From an uncultured Polymorphobacter sp. (GTDB taxonomy: Bacteria > Pseudomonadota > Alphaproteobacteria > Sphingomonadales > Sphingomonadaceae): 10,080 bases of DNA. Shown in pieces: positions 1 through 6,608 of the stretch; the first letter of the stretch is position 1, and each line of letters starts with the position of its first letter. Where the stretch lies: contig CALDHQ010000127.1 of NCBI GenBank assembly GCA_937894055.1, forward strand, positions 1-10,080, read 5' to 3'. Under the pieces are notes generated by a model. It saw only the letters and a list, made by a program, of their open reading frames with translations, searched no databases and was not told where the DNA came from. The translations under genes were made by a program, and so were the position numbers.

Positions 1-1
1 C

Positions 2-44
2 CGCCGCGACGCCCGAACTGGCCGCCGAACAGCCGCAGGCCTAG
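2..44 (+). CDS. C-terminal tail of a plus-strand gene (partial)
   Basis: An open plus frame enters from the left edge and ends at TAG (42-44), reading about 13 residues that finish in Glu-Gln-Pro-Gln-Ala. Eleven of the 13 third positions are G or C, which fits the coding style of the window. The stop lies 4 bp before the stop of the minus-strand GST-like gene, so this would be a tight convergent pair. The fragment is too short to identify, and in DNA this GC-rich an open frame of this length could arise by chance. The left-hand flank would decide it. Confidence 0.4.
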   Translation, partial: AATPELAAEQPQA

Positions 45-48
45 GCGG

Positions 49-1158
49 TCAGCGACGCCACTGGCGGTCGCGCAGCGGCACCTCCGGCGGTGCCGCAATC
101 GGCAGCACCGGCGCCGCCACGACGCCGGCATCGCGCGGCGCGGCCAGCACCGCCAGCGCGTCGGCGCCCAGCCAGGTTTCGAGCGTTGCGCGGTCGGCTG
201 CATCGAGCACGCCGAACCCGGCGCGCAACTGATCGAGGCACCAGCCGTGATAGGCGTTGCTGCGGGTTTCGAAATCGCCACCGTGCACGGTGTAGCGCAC
301 CGTCTTGTCGCCCGCCGCGCAAGCTGCCGCATTGGCCGCCAGATACGGCAGATAATCACGCCCGATCAGCGCCAGCAGCGGTGCGAGGTCGGCGGGCACC
401 GTTTCCAGCGCCGGTGCATCGGCGAAATCGGCGGGCGCAATCGCCCATAGGCGGCTCACCCGTGCCAGCACGTGCGACGCGCGGTCGCGCATGATTTGCG
501 CCGGCGTCGGGTCGCAGAAGAAGTGCCGGAACATCGACGCGAACAGCCCGAAATCGGCCTCGCACGGCCGCGCGCCCATGACAAAGGGACGCGTCGCCAA
601 CACCGGATCGAGCGCGGCGAGCGTATCGAGATACAGCGCCTCGACCGCGGCACTGTTGGCCGCCGTCACGCCCTCGCCGCGCAGATAGTGGCGACGTTGA
701 CGACGCAGGATGATCTGCCGGCGCAGCGCCAGCGGCAGCTTGATATCGCGCATCATGCCCGCCGCGATGCGCCGGCTCATCAGCCGGGCATCGTCCGATT
801 TGGCCCAGCGGTAATACAGCGCCGGCCGCCACAGCGCCTCGTCGCCGAAGTCCTCGATCAGCCGGCTGACGAACCCCGGCAGCGCCGCTGCGGGGGCAAT
901 GCGCGGTTCCGGAAACTGCGCCTCGATCCAGGCGATGGACGGCGTCGTATCGGTCAGCCAGCGACCGTCGCCCAGTTCGACCTGCGGCATCTGCCGGACA
1001 CCGGTGGCACGCGCGCAGGCAGCAAAGTCCGCCGTGTCCATTTCAACCAGTGCATAGGCAATCCCCTTGGCGCGCAGATAGACTTCGATCTTGCCGGTGA
1101 AATACGACAGGTCGAGCCCGTGCACGCGCCACGGAGTGCACTTTTGTACGGGCATCAT
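49..1158 (-). CDS. Glutathione S-transferase-like protein, enlarged (369 aa)
   Basis: This is a two-domain GST-fold protein. Residues about 12-85 form the thioredoxin-like N-terminal domain, with Met-Pro-Gln at 57-59 as the likely cis-proline and Asp-Thr-Thr-Pro-Ser at 70-74 in the place of the usual glutathione-binding Glu-Ser segment. Residues about 98-240 form the helical C-terminal domain, with the typical Glu-Ala-Asp-Phe-Gly-Leu-Phe stretch at 200-206. Most GSTs have 200-230 residues; here about 130 more follow, ending in a Pro/Ala-rich and Arg-rich tail. The extension does contain ordered-looking sequence around 290-330. No signal peptide is visible, so it is probably cytosolic. It starts 3 bp after the phospholipase stop, with no clear ribosome site, so translational coupling is likely. 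The start is ATG-ATG (1158 or 1155). Substrate is unknown; a non-enzymatic role is possible. Confidence 0.85.
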   Translation of the reverse strand: MMPVQKCTPWRVHGLDLSYFTGKIEVYLRAKGIAYALVEMDTADFAACARATGVRQMPQVELGDGRWLTDTTPSIAWIEAQFPEPRIAPAAALPGFVSRLIEDFGDEALWRPALYYRWAKSDDARLMSRRIAAGMMRDIKLPLALRRQIILRRQRRHYLRGEGVTAANSAAVEALYLDTLAALDPVLATRPFVMGARPCEADFGLFASMFRHFFCDPTPAQIMRDRASHVLARVSRLWAIAPADFADAPALETVPADLAPLLALIGRDYLPYLAANAAACAAGDKTVRYTVHGGDFETRSNAYHGWCLDQLRAGFGVLDAADRATLETWLGADALAVLAAPRDAGVVAAPVLPIAAPPEVPLRDRQWRR

Positions 1159-1161
1159 CGG

Positions 1162-3822
1162 TCAATAATGCCGCGTCAACTGCGCCGGATGCCACCCGGT
1201 TTTCGACGGCGCGAACACGCGCTCGCCGCTCAGCCGCCCAAGGCGGAAATAGCTTTCCCACTGCGCCTCGTCGAAGAACTGGTCGATCGTCGGCTCGTTG
1301 GGGAATACCGGGTTGCGGTAGTGGTAGCTCAGCACGTCGAGCGGCACCTTGCCCGCCAGCCGCGGCTTGACCACCACCAGCGTCCCGGTGCTGCCATCCT
1401 GATAGGTGATGCGCGCCAGCAGCGCCACCGCTGTGCTGGTCACATCATCTTCGATCGCGAGCTTGGGCAGCGCCCGGAACGCACTGCGCAGCGCCACGTC
1501 ATGGCCGAGCGCCCGGTCGAGCCCGACGTCATCCTCGAAAACGATTTCCGCACCGAAATCGACGCGTGCCTTGCGCACCAGATTGGCAAGGTCGTCGAAA
1601 ATCCGCGCGCTGTCTTCGCCGTTGTCCGACACCACGATGAACGGCAGCTTGCGGCGGATCAGTTCATAGACTGCGGTGTTTTCGAAATGCCCGCCGTCGG
1701 TCAGATACCAGCGCTGGCGGTCCGAACCGTGGAAGGTGCCGGTGAATTCGCCGAGCAGATAGATCTGGATGATCCATGGCTTGTGATCCATGAACTGCTG
1801 CCAGAGCTTGCGCGCATGGCGACCGCATTTGTCAAAGTCGGGAAGCAGCCTGAACAGCTTGACCAACGACGCGATGAGCTTTTCGCCCGGCAAATTGCGC
1901 GAGCGGTTCCACCAATAGCCGAGCCGGATGTTCGCCAGCCCCGCCAGCATCGCCATGCCGATGTTGGTCTGCGCGCCAAGGCCGGTCGAAAACGCCGCGC
2001 CAGAAATCGCCACCCACGCCGACATCGGGATCGGCTCGCCAGGCGGGTTGGCCGGAAAGCCCAGGTCGAGTGCGGCGAGCGCCGCGGTTTCGGCGGACGA
2101 GGCGTACTCGGGCGGGGTGACGTGAACGCGCTGCAGCCGATCATAGGTGCCACGCGTCGTGATGATCCCCGCCGGTGACAGCACAAGGTTGCGGCCATGG
2201 CGTTCGCGCTGGACGAGGTTCGACCCCTCGCTCGCGGTTTCGTTGAGCGTAATGTTGATCAGGTGCAGCGGCGCGGCATCGCTACCGTAATAATCGCTGA
2301 TGCGGATTTCGTCGTTGCGTTCGGCCTTGTCGACGCCCATCTCGCGGCCATCGAAACGGTTGCGGTTGGTCGCACCGAGATAGGCGCGCCGCAGCCGGGC
2401 AGCATAGAAAGTCGACAGCGACGACAGGTTGAGGAACGCCGCGACATAGCCGATCAGCAGGTTGAACAGCAGCGTCAGACCGATCAGCCACGCCAACCCT
2501 TCGCGCCCCATCGGCAACCCGGGCAATGCGCCGTCATAGACCCGCCATGCCACCGCATAGGCGGCAATCGTCCAGAATAGCGCCACAAACAGCACCAGCA
2601 GCACCGCGACAAGCGCCGTCGCCGCCTTGAGCCCCATCGCCTTGATGCGGTCGATCAGCGACTTGGGATCGACCGGCCCGACCTGCTTGAGCAGCCAGCG
2701 CGCCACCGGCACGAGCACCACCGCGACGAACGGCGACAGCTTGATGGCATCGCCGGTGGGGCTGTCCCAGCCTTCGATCGCGGTCGATTGATAGAACATC
2801 TGCCACAGCCCGATGGCAATGGTGTCGATTATGCCGATGGCAAGCAGCACAAGCCCCCAGCGGACGAACATCGCCTGCCGCGCCGTCAGATCCTGCCGCA
2901 CCAGGTCCCAGGCCCGCGCGACTTCGAAACTCATGCGCGGCCCTGCCGGAACAGCGCGCAGCCGGGTGAAGGCAAAATACACCCAGCACGCCAGTGCCAG
3001 TACCCCCATTGCCATGATGCCCAACGCCAGCCGCGGATGCGACTCGCCGTGGCTCCAGATATACCACGCCACCAAGACGACCAGCAGCGACCCGCCGATC
3101 GCCGGCCACGGCAATGCCGCGCGGCTAAGCGCCTCGCGCCGGGTCAACCAGTATGACCAACCGAAAGTTACCGCCAGCAGTGCCGGCACTGCCGCCATCA
3201 CCACGAACGGACTGAGCCAGGCGGTTTCGGACAGCGGCCACGCCCAGGCATCGAGCGCCTGCACCGGCGCCAGCGTTGCCGAACTGAACGCCAGCCGCAG
3301 CGCCACCGCGACCAGCGCGAGCAGGAACAGCGCCGCGCCGATGACCAGCTGCACGCCGAACCAATTGCGGACGAGCAGAGTCAGCGCATACAGAAAATCG
3401 CCCGCGCCGGTCGGCGCGAGGTAGTTGCCCGAATCGCGCAGCCAGGCGATCGAGCGCGCCACTTGCGCCTTGCCGAGCGGGTCGGCCTTGTCGGCAGCCA
3501 AGCCTTCGAGCATGCCCGGCTTGCCATCGCGGCGCGCATACAGCCCGCCGATGAAGCTGCCGATGTAGCTGCCACCCGACACCGTCGACAGATAATCGAA
3601 ACGATGCAGCACGCCGTGCCACGACATTGCACGCATCAGGCCAAGGCTGAACGTCGCGCTGCGGATGCCGCCACCCGACAGCGCCAGCGCCGCGATATCG
3701 ACATCGGGCGCGCGGGCATCGCCCTGCGCGGCACGGCGCCGGGCTATACGCGTCAGTTCATAGTCGCGCAGCGCCTTGAGCTTGTCAGGTTCGCTCGGTT
3801 CGTACTTGCGTGCCTGCGGCAT
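1162..3822 (-). CDS. Patatin-like phospholipase with multi-pass membrane insertion (886 aa)
   Basis: This is a probable membrane-bound acyl hydrolase acting on lipids. The N-terminal part carries the patatin oxyanion-hole motif Ser-Gly-Gly-Gly-Ile-Arg (49-54) and a nucleophile segment Thr-Val-Ser-Gly-Gly-Ser (80-85). By analogy with cPLA2/PLB-type hydrolases, Ser82 would be the nucleophile; the usual first Gly of GxSxG is Thr. The partner Asp of the catalytic dyad is Asp709 in Thr-Asp-Gly-Gly-His. Between them, residues about 155-465 hold roughly eight hydrophobic segments (near 156-177, 204-224, 240-256, 265-286, 322-342, 362-379, 401-425, 440-465), so the catalytic fold is split by a membrane domain. 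A typical bacterial patatin has 300-400 residues. I chose ATG at 3822 because an A/G-rich ribosome site lies 6 nt upstream; GTG at 3843 would add 7 residues. It lies between the DUF4126 and GST-like genes. The natural substrate is not visible from sequence. Confidence 0.9.
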   Translation of the reverse strand: MPQARKYEPSEPDKLKALRDYELTRIARRRAAQGDARAPDVDIAALALSGGGIRSATFSLGLMRAMSWHGVLHRFDYLSTVSGGSYIGSFIGGLYARRDGKPGMLEGLAADKADPLGKAQVARSIAWLRDSGNYLAPTGAGDFLYALTLLVRNWFGVQLVIGAALFLLALVAVALRLAFSSATLAPVQALDAWAWPLSETAWLSPFVVMAAVPALLAVTFGWSYWLTRREALSRAALPWPAIGGSLLVVLVAWYIWSHGESHPRLALGIMAMGVLALACWVYFAFTRLRAVPAGPRMSFEVARAWDLVRQDLTARQAMFVRWGLVLLAIGIIDTIAIGLWQMFYQSTAIEGWDSPTGDAIKLSPFVAVVLVPVARWLLKQVGPVDPKSLIDRIKAMGLKAATALVAVLLVLFVALFWTIAAYAVAWRVYDGALPGLPMGREGLAWLIGLTLLFNLLIGYVAAFLNLSSLSTFYAARLRRAYLGATNRNRFDGREMGVDKAERNDEIRISDYYGSDAAPLHLINITLNETASEGSNLVQRERHGRNLVLSPAGIITTRGTYDRLQRVHVTPPEYASSAETAALAALDLGFPANPPGEPIPMSAWVAISGAAFSTGLGAQTNIGMAMLAGLANIRLGYWWNRSRNLPGEKLIASLVKLFRLLPDFDKCGRHARKLWQQFMDHKPWIIQIYLLGEFTGTFHGSDRQRWYLTDGGHFENTAVYELIRRKLPFIVVSDNGEDSARIFDDLANLVRKARVDFGAEIVFEDDVGLDRALGHDVALRSAFRALPKLAIEDDVTSTAVALLARITYQDGSTGTLVVVKPRLAGKVPLDVLSYHYRNPVFPNEPTIDQFFDEAQWESYFRLGRLSGERVFAPSKTGWHPAQLTRHY

Positions 3823-3828
3823 CCCCCG

Positions 3829-3837
3829 CCCCCCTTT
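3829..3837 (-). promoter_or_regulatory. Ribosome binding site favouring the ATG start of the patatin gene
   Basis: On the minus strand this reads AAAGGGGGG and ends 6 nt before ATG 3822. It lies inside the reading frame if GTG 3843 is used, so it argues for the shorter protein. The GTG start has only a weaker AGGCAGG upstream, overlapping the end of the DUF4126 gene. Confidence 0.55.
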
Positions 3838-3853
3838 GATCACCGGCGCCTGC

Positions 3854-4462
3854 CTACAGGTTCCGGTCGCCCCAATCGTTCCAGCGCTTCCACAACGGCC
3901 GCAGCTTGCGCCAACTCCACCATACGAGCAACACTACGCCCGCCAGCAGCAGCGCCGCGACCAGTGCCGCTTCCTGCGGATGCGCGAGCACGACATACAG
4001 CGCGCCCGCGGTAACGCCGTCCTCGGTCGTCGAGGTGACGATATTGCTCACCGGCTCGGGGCTGAGGTTGATCATCGCGCGGCCGCCGGCCTTGGCGGCA
4101 TGGCTGGCGAGCGCCGCGCCGCCGCCGAGCAGCAGCGTCACGATCTGCAGGCTGGTATTGCTCGGGTCGACCACGGCGAGCGCCAGCATCGCGCCGCCAA
4201 CGGGCCGCACCAGCGTGTGAATGGTGTCCCAGATGCTATCGACCCAGGCGACCTTGTCGGCGAAGAATTCCGCGATCAGGCCGACCGCCGCCGCGCCGAT
4301 CACCCACCAGCTCGCCAGCGCATCGAGACCGCGCAAATGTTCGGGCAGTGGCAGCACGCCGAATCGCATCGCCAGCCCGCAGGCAAAAACACAGGCGTAC
4401 AGCCGCCAGCCCGCCAACAGGCTCAGGCTGGTCGCGACACCGATGACTTCGACTGCCCCCAT
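3854..4462 (-). CDS. DUF4126 family membrane protein (202 aa)
   Basis: This is a small multi-pass inner-membrane protein of the DUF4126 family, whose function is unknown. The family signature is visible as Ala-Asp-Lys-Val-Ala-Trp-Val-Asp-Ser-Ile-Trp-Asp near 68-79, followed by Arg-Pro-Val-Gly-Gly (86-90), and later His-Ala-Ala-Lys-Ala-Gly (121-126) with Ser-Pro-Glu-Pro-Val-Ser-Asn (134-140). Hydrophobic segments lie near 5-30, 49-66, 86-98, 104-120 and 163-182. The C-terminus is rich in Trp, Arg and Lys and probably faces the cytoplasm. The frame stays open upstream, but that part is an Arg-rich shadow of the NUDIX gene. ATG 4462 is the start because GGGGA lies 8 nt before it and family similarity begins there. 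It is the first gene of the operon; the phospholipase follows after 31 bp. Confidence 0.9.
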   Translation of the reverse strand: MGAVEVIGVATSLSLLAGWRLYACVFACGLAMRFGVLPLPEHLRGLDALASWWVIGAAAVGLIAEFFADKVAWVDSIWDTIHTLVRPVGGAMLALAVVDPSNTSLQIVTLLLGGGAALASHAAKAGGRAMINLSPEPVSNIVTSTTEDGVTAGALYVVLAHPQEAALVAALLLAGVVLLVWWSWRKLRPLWKRWNDWGDRNL

Positions 4463-4487
4463 CTTGCAGTTCCCCGTTTGCACCGGA

Positions 4488-4516
4488 ATGATACGCGCGC
4501 TTGGCAAGTTCGCCAA
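4488..4516 (-). promoter_or_regulatory. Sigma70-like promoter for the DUF4126-patatin-GST operon
   Basis: On the minus strand, TTGGCG (4511-4516) is followed after exactly 17 bp by TATCAT (4488-4493). The boxes match the sigma70 consensus at 4 of 6 and 5 of 6 positions. Transcription would start near 4481, leaving a leader of about 19 nt before ATG 4462. It sits in the only sizeable gap in front of the operon. No start-site data support it. Confidence 0.5.
4501..4516. promoter_or_regulatory. Imperfect inverted repeat, possible operator
   Basis: TTGGC and GCCAA flank a 6-bp centre, and 12 of the 16 bases are symmetric. The repeat covers the -35 box of the leftward promoter and lies 20 bp before the NUDIX ATG. 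A repressor bound here could act on both divergent genes. I do not recognise it as the site of a known regulator, and a short repeat like this may be chance. Confidence 0.3.
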
Positions 4517-4536
4517 CTGCGTCCTAAGGTGTCGCC

Positions 4537-5343
4537 ATGTCCGATGAAAAACCCGCCGCTGCCGCGCAGCCCGCCGCCACCGTCGTCCTGCTGCGTGCAG
4601 GCAAAGACGCCCCCGAAATCCTGCTCGTCGAGCGCGCCCGCAGCATGGGCTTTGCCGGCGGCATGTACGTCTTCCCCGGCGGCAAGGTCGATGACGGCGA
4701 CCTCGCCATCGCGCGCAACCCGAAGTGGACGCGCGGTTTCGAGGGGCTGTCGGACTCCGACGCCGCCGGCCGCGTCGCCTCGGCGCGCGAGACCTTCGAG
4801 GAAGCCGGCGTGGTGCTGTCCGACGGCCCGGCGCTCGACGCCGCAACCCGCGCCGAATGGCGCCGCCGCCTCAACCTGGCGAACGACCATGACGAATCGA
4901 AGCGCTACGCCGAAATCCTCGAAGCCACCGGCCATGTCCTCGATGCGGCGGCGCTGCTGCCGTTCTCGCACTGGATTCCGCCGATGGCGCACGGTGTCGC
5001 CAAGCGCTTCGACACGCTGTTCTACATCGCCCGGCTGCCCGACGGCGAGGTGATGACCCCCGATGGCCGCGAAGCCGTCACCGCGCACTGGTCAACCGCC
5101 GCCGCCGCACTGGCGCGCGCCGATGCCGGGGAAATCGGCGTAATCTTCCCGACGCGCCGCAACCTTGAACGGCTGGCGCAATACCCGACCGTCGAAGCGC
5201 TTTGGACGGCAACCGCAGCGCGCAAGCTGCAGCTCATCCAGCCCGAAATCGTCAAGCGCGATGACGGCATGTTCCTGACCATCCCGACCGGTGCCGACTA
5301 TCCGATTACCGAGGAAAAGATGGAAAGCGCGATGCGGGGCTAA
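4537..5343 (+). CDS. NUDIX hydrolase with inserted Nudix box (268 aa)
   Basis: This is a probable cytosolic pyrophosphohydrolase of the NUDIX superfamily. The fold opens at about 13-35 with Val-Val-Leu-Leu and Leu-Leu-Val-Glu-Arg strands. The Nudix box is split: Phe-Pro-Gly-Gly-Lys-Val-Asp (46-52) and Arg-Glu-Thr-Phe-Glu-Glu-Ala-Gly-Val (84-92) are separated by about 21 residues more than in the canonical GX5EX7REUXEEXGU. The metal-binding Glu88 and Glu89 are intact. A similar interruption is known in NUDT19-like CoA diphosphatases, which makes CoA or acyl-CoA a candidate substrate by family only. The Phe-Pro-Thr-Arg-Arg-Asn-Leu stretch at 204-210 also recalls that group. AAGGTG (4526-4531) lies 5 nt before ATG 4537 and supports the start. 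It is transcribed divergently from the phospholipase operon and convergently with manA. Confidence 0.9.
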   Translation: MSDEKPAAAAQPAATVVLLRAGKDAPEILLVERARSMGFAGGMYVFPGGKVDDGDLAIARNPKWTRGFEGLSDSDAAGRVASARETFEEAGVVLSDGPALDAATRAEWRRRLNLANDHDESKRYAEILEATGHVLDAAALLPFSHWIPPMAHGVAKRFDTLFYIARLPDGEVMTPDGREAVTAHWSTAAAALARADAGEIGVIFPTRRNLERLAQYPTVEALWTATAARKLQLIQPEIVKRDDGMFLTIPTGADYPITEEKMESAMRG

Positions 5344-5391
5344 GAACGGGGCGGGGCTAAGAACGGGGCGGGGCTAAGACCGGCCCGCGGC
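5341..5391. repeat. 17-bp tandem repeat between the NUDIX and manA stops
   Basis: The unit TAAGAACGGGGCGGGGC occurs perfectly at 5341-5357 and 5358-5374, then in degenerate form at 5375-5391. The seven bases before copy 1 (5334-5340, inside the NUDIX gene) match the end of the unit. Copy 1 supplies the NUDIX stop codon. Because 17 is not a multiple of 3, the three TAA triplets fall in all three plus frames. GCGGGGC (5368-5374) can also pair with GCCCGC (5383-5388), with one bulge, as a weak hairpin. No T-tract follows. Confidence 0.9.
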
Positions 5392-6278
5392 TAGGCTACG
5401 GCGCGCGCCTGAACCTGCTGCCACGCCACATCGACCGCGCGGTCACCGGGATAGGCGAGCACGAGGTCGGCTTCGCCGTTGAAATGCCATTGTGCAGCGC
5501 CGGTGTGGAACCACACTTCGCCGGGGATGAACGCGGCACCATCGACCGTGCCGCTACCCGCCACAACGGCAACCCAGACCGGCCGTTGCTGGCTGGCGCC
5601 GATGCGCCCTGTGCCATGCGCGCGGACGCGCTCGACCACGAAGTTCGGCCCCTCGACAAACGCCGTTCGCCCGGCGCCCATCGCCCGTGGCGCCGTTGCA
5701 GGCGTCCAGACCTCACGCGTGGCGACCGCCAGTGCCGGCCCCAGATGCAGGTCGCGCGGCACGCCATGGTCGAGCCGGCCATAGTCATACAGCCGGTAGG
5801 TCAGATCGAGGTTCTGCTGGACTTCGATCAGCACCACGCCGGCGCCGATCGCATGGATGGTGCCAGCTTCCGCCAGCATCACGTCACCGGCGTGGACGGG
5901 ACGCGAATCGAGCAAGGCTTCGATCGAGCCATCGCGCGCCGCTGCGGCGAGCACGTCAGGACTCACCGGCCCCGTCAGACCCAGGCCGATCCGCGCACCC
6001 GGCTCTGCCGAAAGCACCACCCACGCTTCGTCCTTGCCGCGCGGCAGGCCAAGCGACGCCGCAGTGGCGGCATCGGGATGCACCTGTACCGACAGCGCCT
6101 CGGCGGTGAACAGCACCTTGATCAGCAGTTCCGGGTCGGCAGGCAGCCCGGCACCGGCATCGAAAATGATCTCGCCGACCGGCTCGGTCGTCGGCGGCAG
6201 GCCGTCGGACCACGGCGTCAGATCGCGGCGGCCCCAGGGCTTGTGCACATAGCGTGGTTGCAGGCGCGTCGCGGTCAT
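5391..6278 (-). CDS. manA: Class I mannose-6-phosphate isomerase (295 aa)
   Basis: The enzyme interconverts fructose 6-phosphate and mannose 6-phosphate in the cytosol, the entry step to GDP-mannose and so to mannose-containing polysaccharides. The cupin core shows the zinc ligands of class I enzymes: Gln65 and His67 in Ser-Val-Gln-Val-His-Pro-Asp, Glu84 in Lys-Asp-Glu-Ala-Trp, and His142 in Gly-Thr-Ile-His-Ala. The segment Glu-Val-Gln-Gln-Asn-Leu-Asp-Leu-Thr-Tyr-Arg (152-162) is also typical. The length fits the short bacterial form (about 300 residues). The frame stays open to GTG 6428, but the extra 50 residues do not look like the family. The start is ATG-ATG; AAGGA favours the second, 6278. 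The C-terminus abuts the 17-bp repeat. No other mannose-pathway gene is in the window, so the gene probably stands alone. Confidence 0.92.
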   Translation of the reverse strand: MTATRLQPRYVHKPWGRRDLTPWSDGLPPTTEPVGEIIFDAGAGLPADPELLIKVLFTAEALSVQVHPDAATAASLGLPRGKDEAWVVLSAEPGARIGLGLTGPVSPDVLAAAARDGSIEALLDSRPVHAGDVMLAEAGTIHAIGAGVVLIEVQQNLDLTYRLYDYGRLDHGVPRDLHLGPALAVATREVWTPATAPRAMGAGRTAFVEGPNFVVERVRAHGTGRIGASQQRPVWVAVVAGSGTVDGAAFIPGEVWFHTGAAQWHFNGEADLVLAYPGDRAVDVAWQQVQARAVA

Positions 6279-6282
6279 CATG

Positions 6283-6289
6283 TCCTTCT
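6283..6289 (-). promoter_or_regulatory. Ribosome binding site deciding the manA start
   Basis: The minus strand reads AGAAGGA. It lies 1 nt before ATG 6281, which is too close to work well, and 4 nt before ATG 6278. The second ATG of the pair is therefore the better start. Confidence 0.6.
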
Positions 6290-6535
6290 TCGTGCCATCC
6301 CGAACCTCGGACGACAGCGATTCACTTGCACGGCCAGACCCGATGCGGCGCTGCGCCATACATCGATTCTGTCCGCCGGTGCGCCCCCCTTGACGACAAC
6401 ACCATAACAGACCGAGCCCCCTGCTCACCCGCTCCTTAGCCGTCGGAGCGCCGTCATGCCACCCCAGAAACTGCCAAACTGGTGACTTTCATCGGCCAAA
6501 CGCCCCGATTCCACGGCTGAAGCACACAATATGGA

Positions 6536-6592
6536 GAAAAGCGCACTGCCGTGGCAGCCATGATGCGCCGCGCGGTCGGAACGCGCGCCGCG
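6536..6592 (-). terminator. Possible terminator after the secreted-protein gene
   Basis: About 22 nt after the TAA at 6609, a hairpin pairs CGCGCG (6569-6574) with CGCGCG (6582-6587) across a 7-nt loop; three further pairs form beyond a bulge. A second short palindrome, CTGCCGTGGCAG (6547-6558), follows, and then CTTTTCTC on the minus strand near 6535-6542. The strong stem is not directly joined to the T-tract, so this is not a classical intrinsic terminator. Confidence 0.35.
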
Positions 6593-6608
6593 TGCGCCGG
6601 CAACGGGC

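Larger units (their letters stand above)
6279..6608. other. Intergenic region of 330 bp without a convincing gene
   Basis: The stretch separates the manA start from the stop of the upstream secreted-protein gene. It should hold the manA promoter, but I find no -35/-10 pair that I would defend on the minus strand. It carries the manA ribosome site at one end and two inverted repeats at the other (6547-6558 and about 6566-6592). Open frames across it are Arg/Ser-rich and look like shadows. Base composition near 6440-6545 is less GC-rich than the genes around it. Confidence 0.7.

Noticed and set aside
472..2178. A 568-codon open plus frame antisense to the GST-like and patatin genes
   Set aside because: It is Arg/His/Gln-rich with no domain pattern and mirrors two well-supported minus-strand genes; long antisense frames are expected at this GC content.
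3776..5053. A 425-codon plus frame spanning the DUF4126 gene and the NUDIX gene
   Set aside because: It crosses a promoter region and overlaps two recognisable genes in other frames; composition is Arg/Pro/Ser-rich.
6279..6428. Extended manA start at GTG 6428, preceded by AAGGAG
   Set aside because: The spacing from AAGGAG to GTG is only 3 nt, the extra 50 residues are Arg/Gly/Ser/Cys-rich, and family similarity begins just after ATG 6278.
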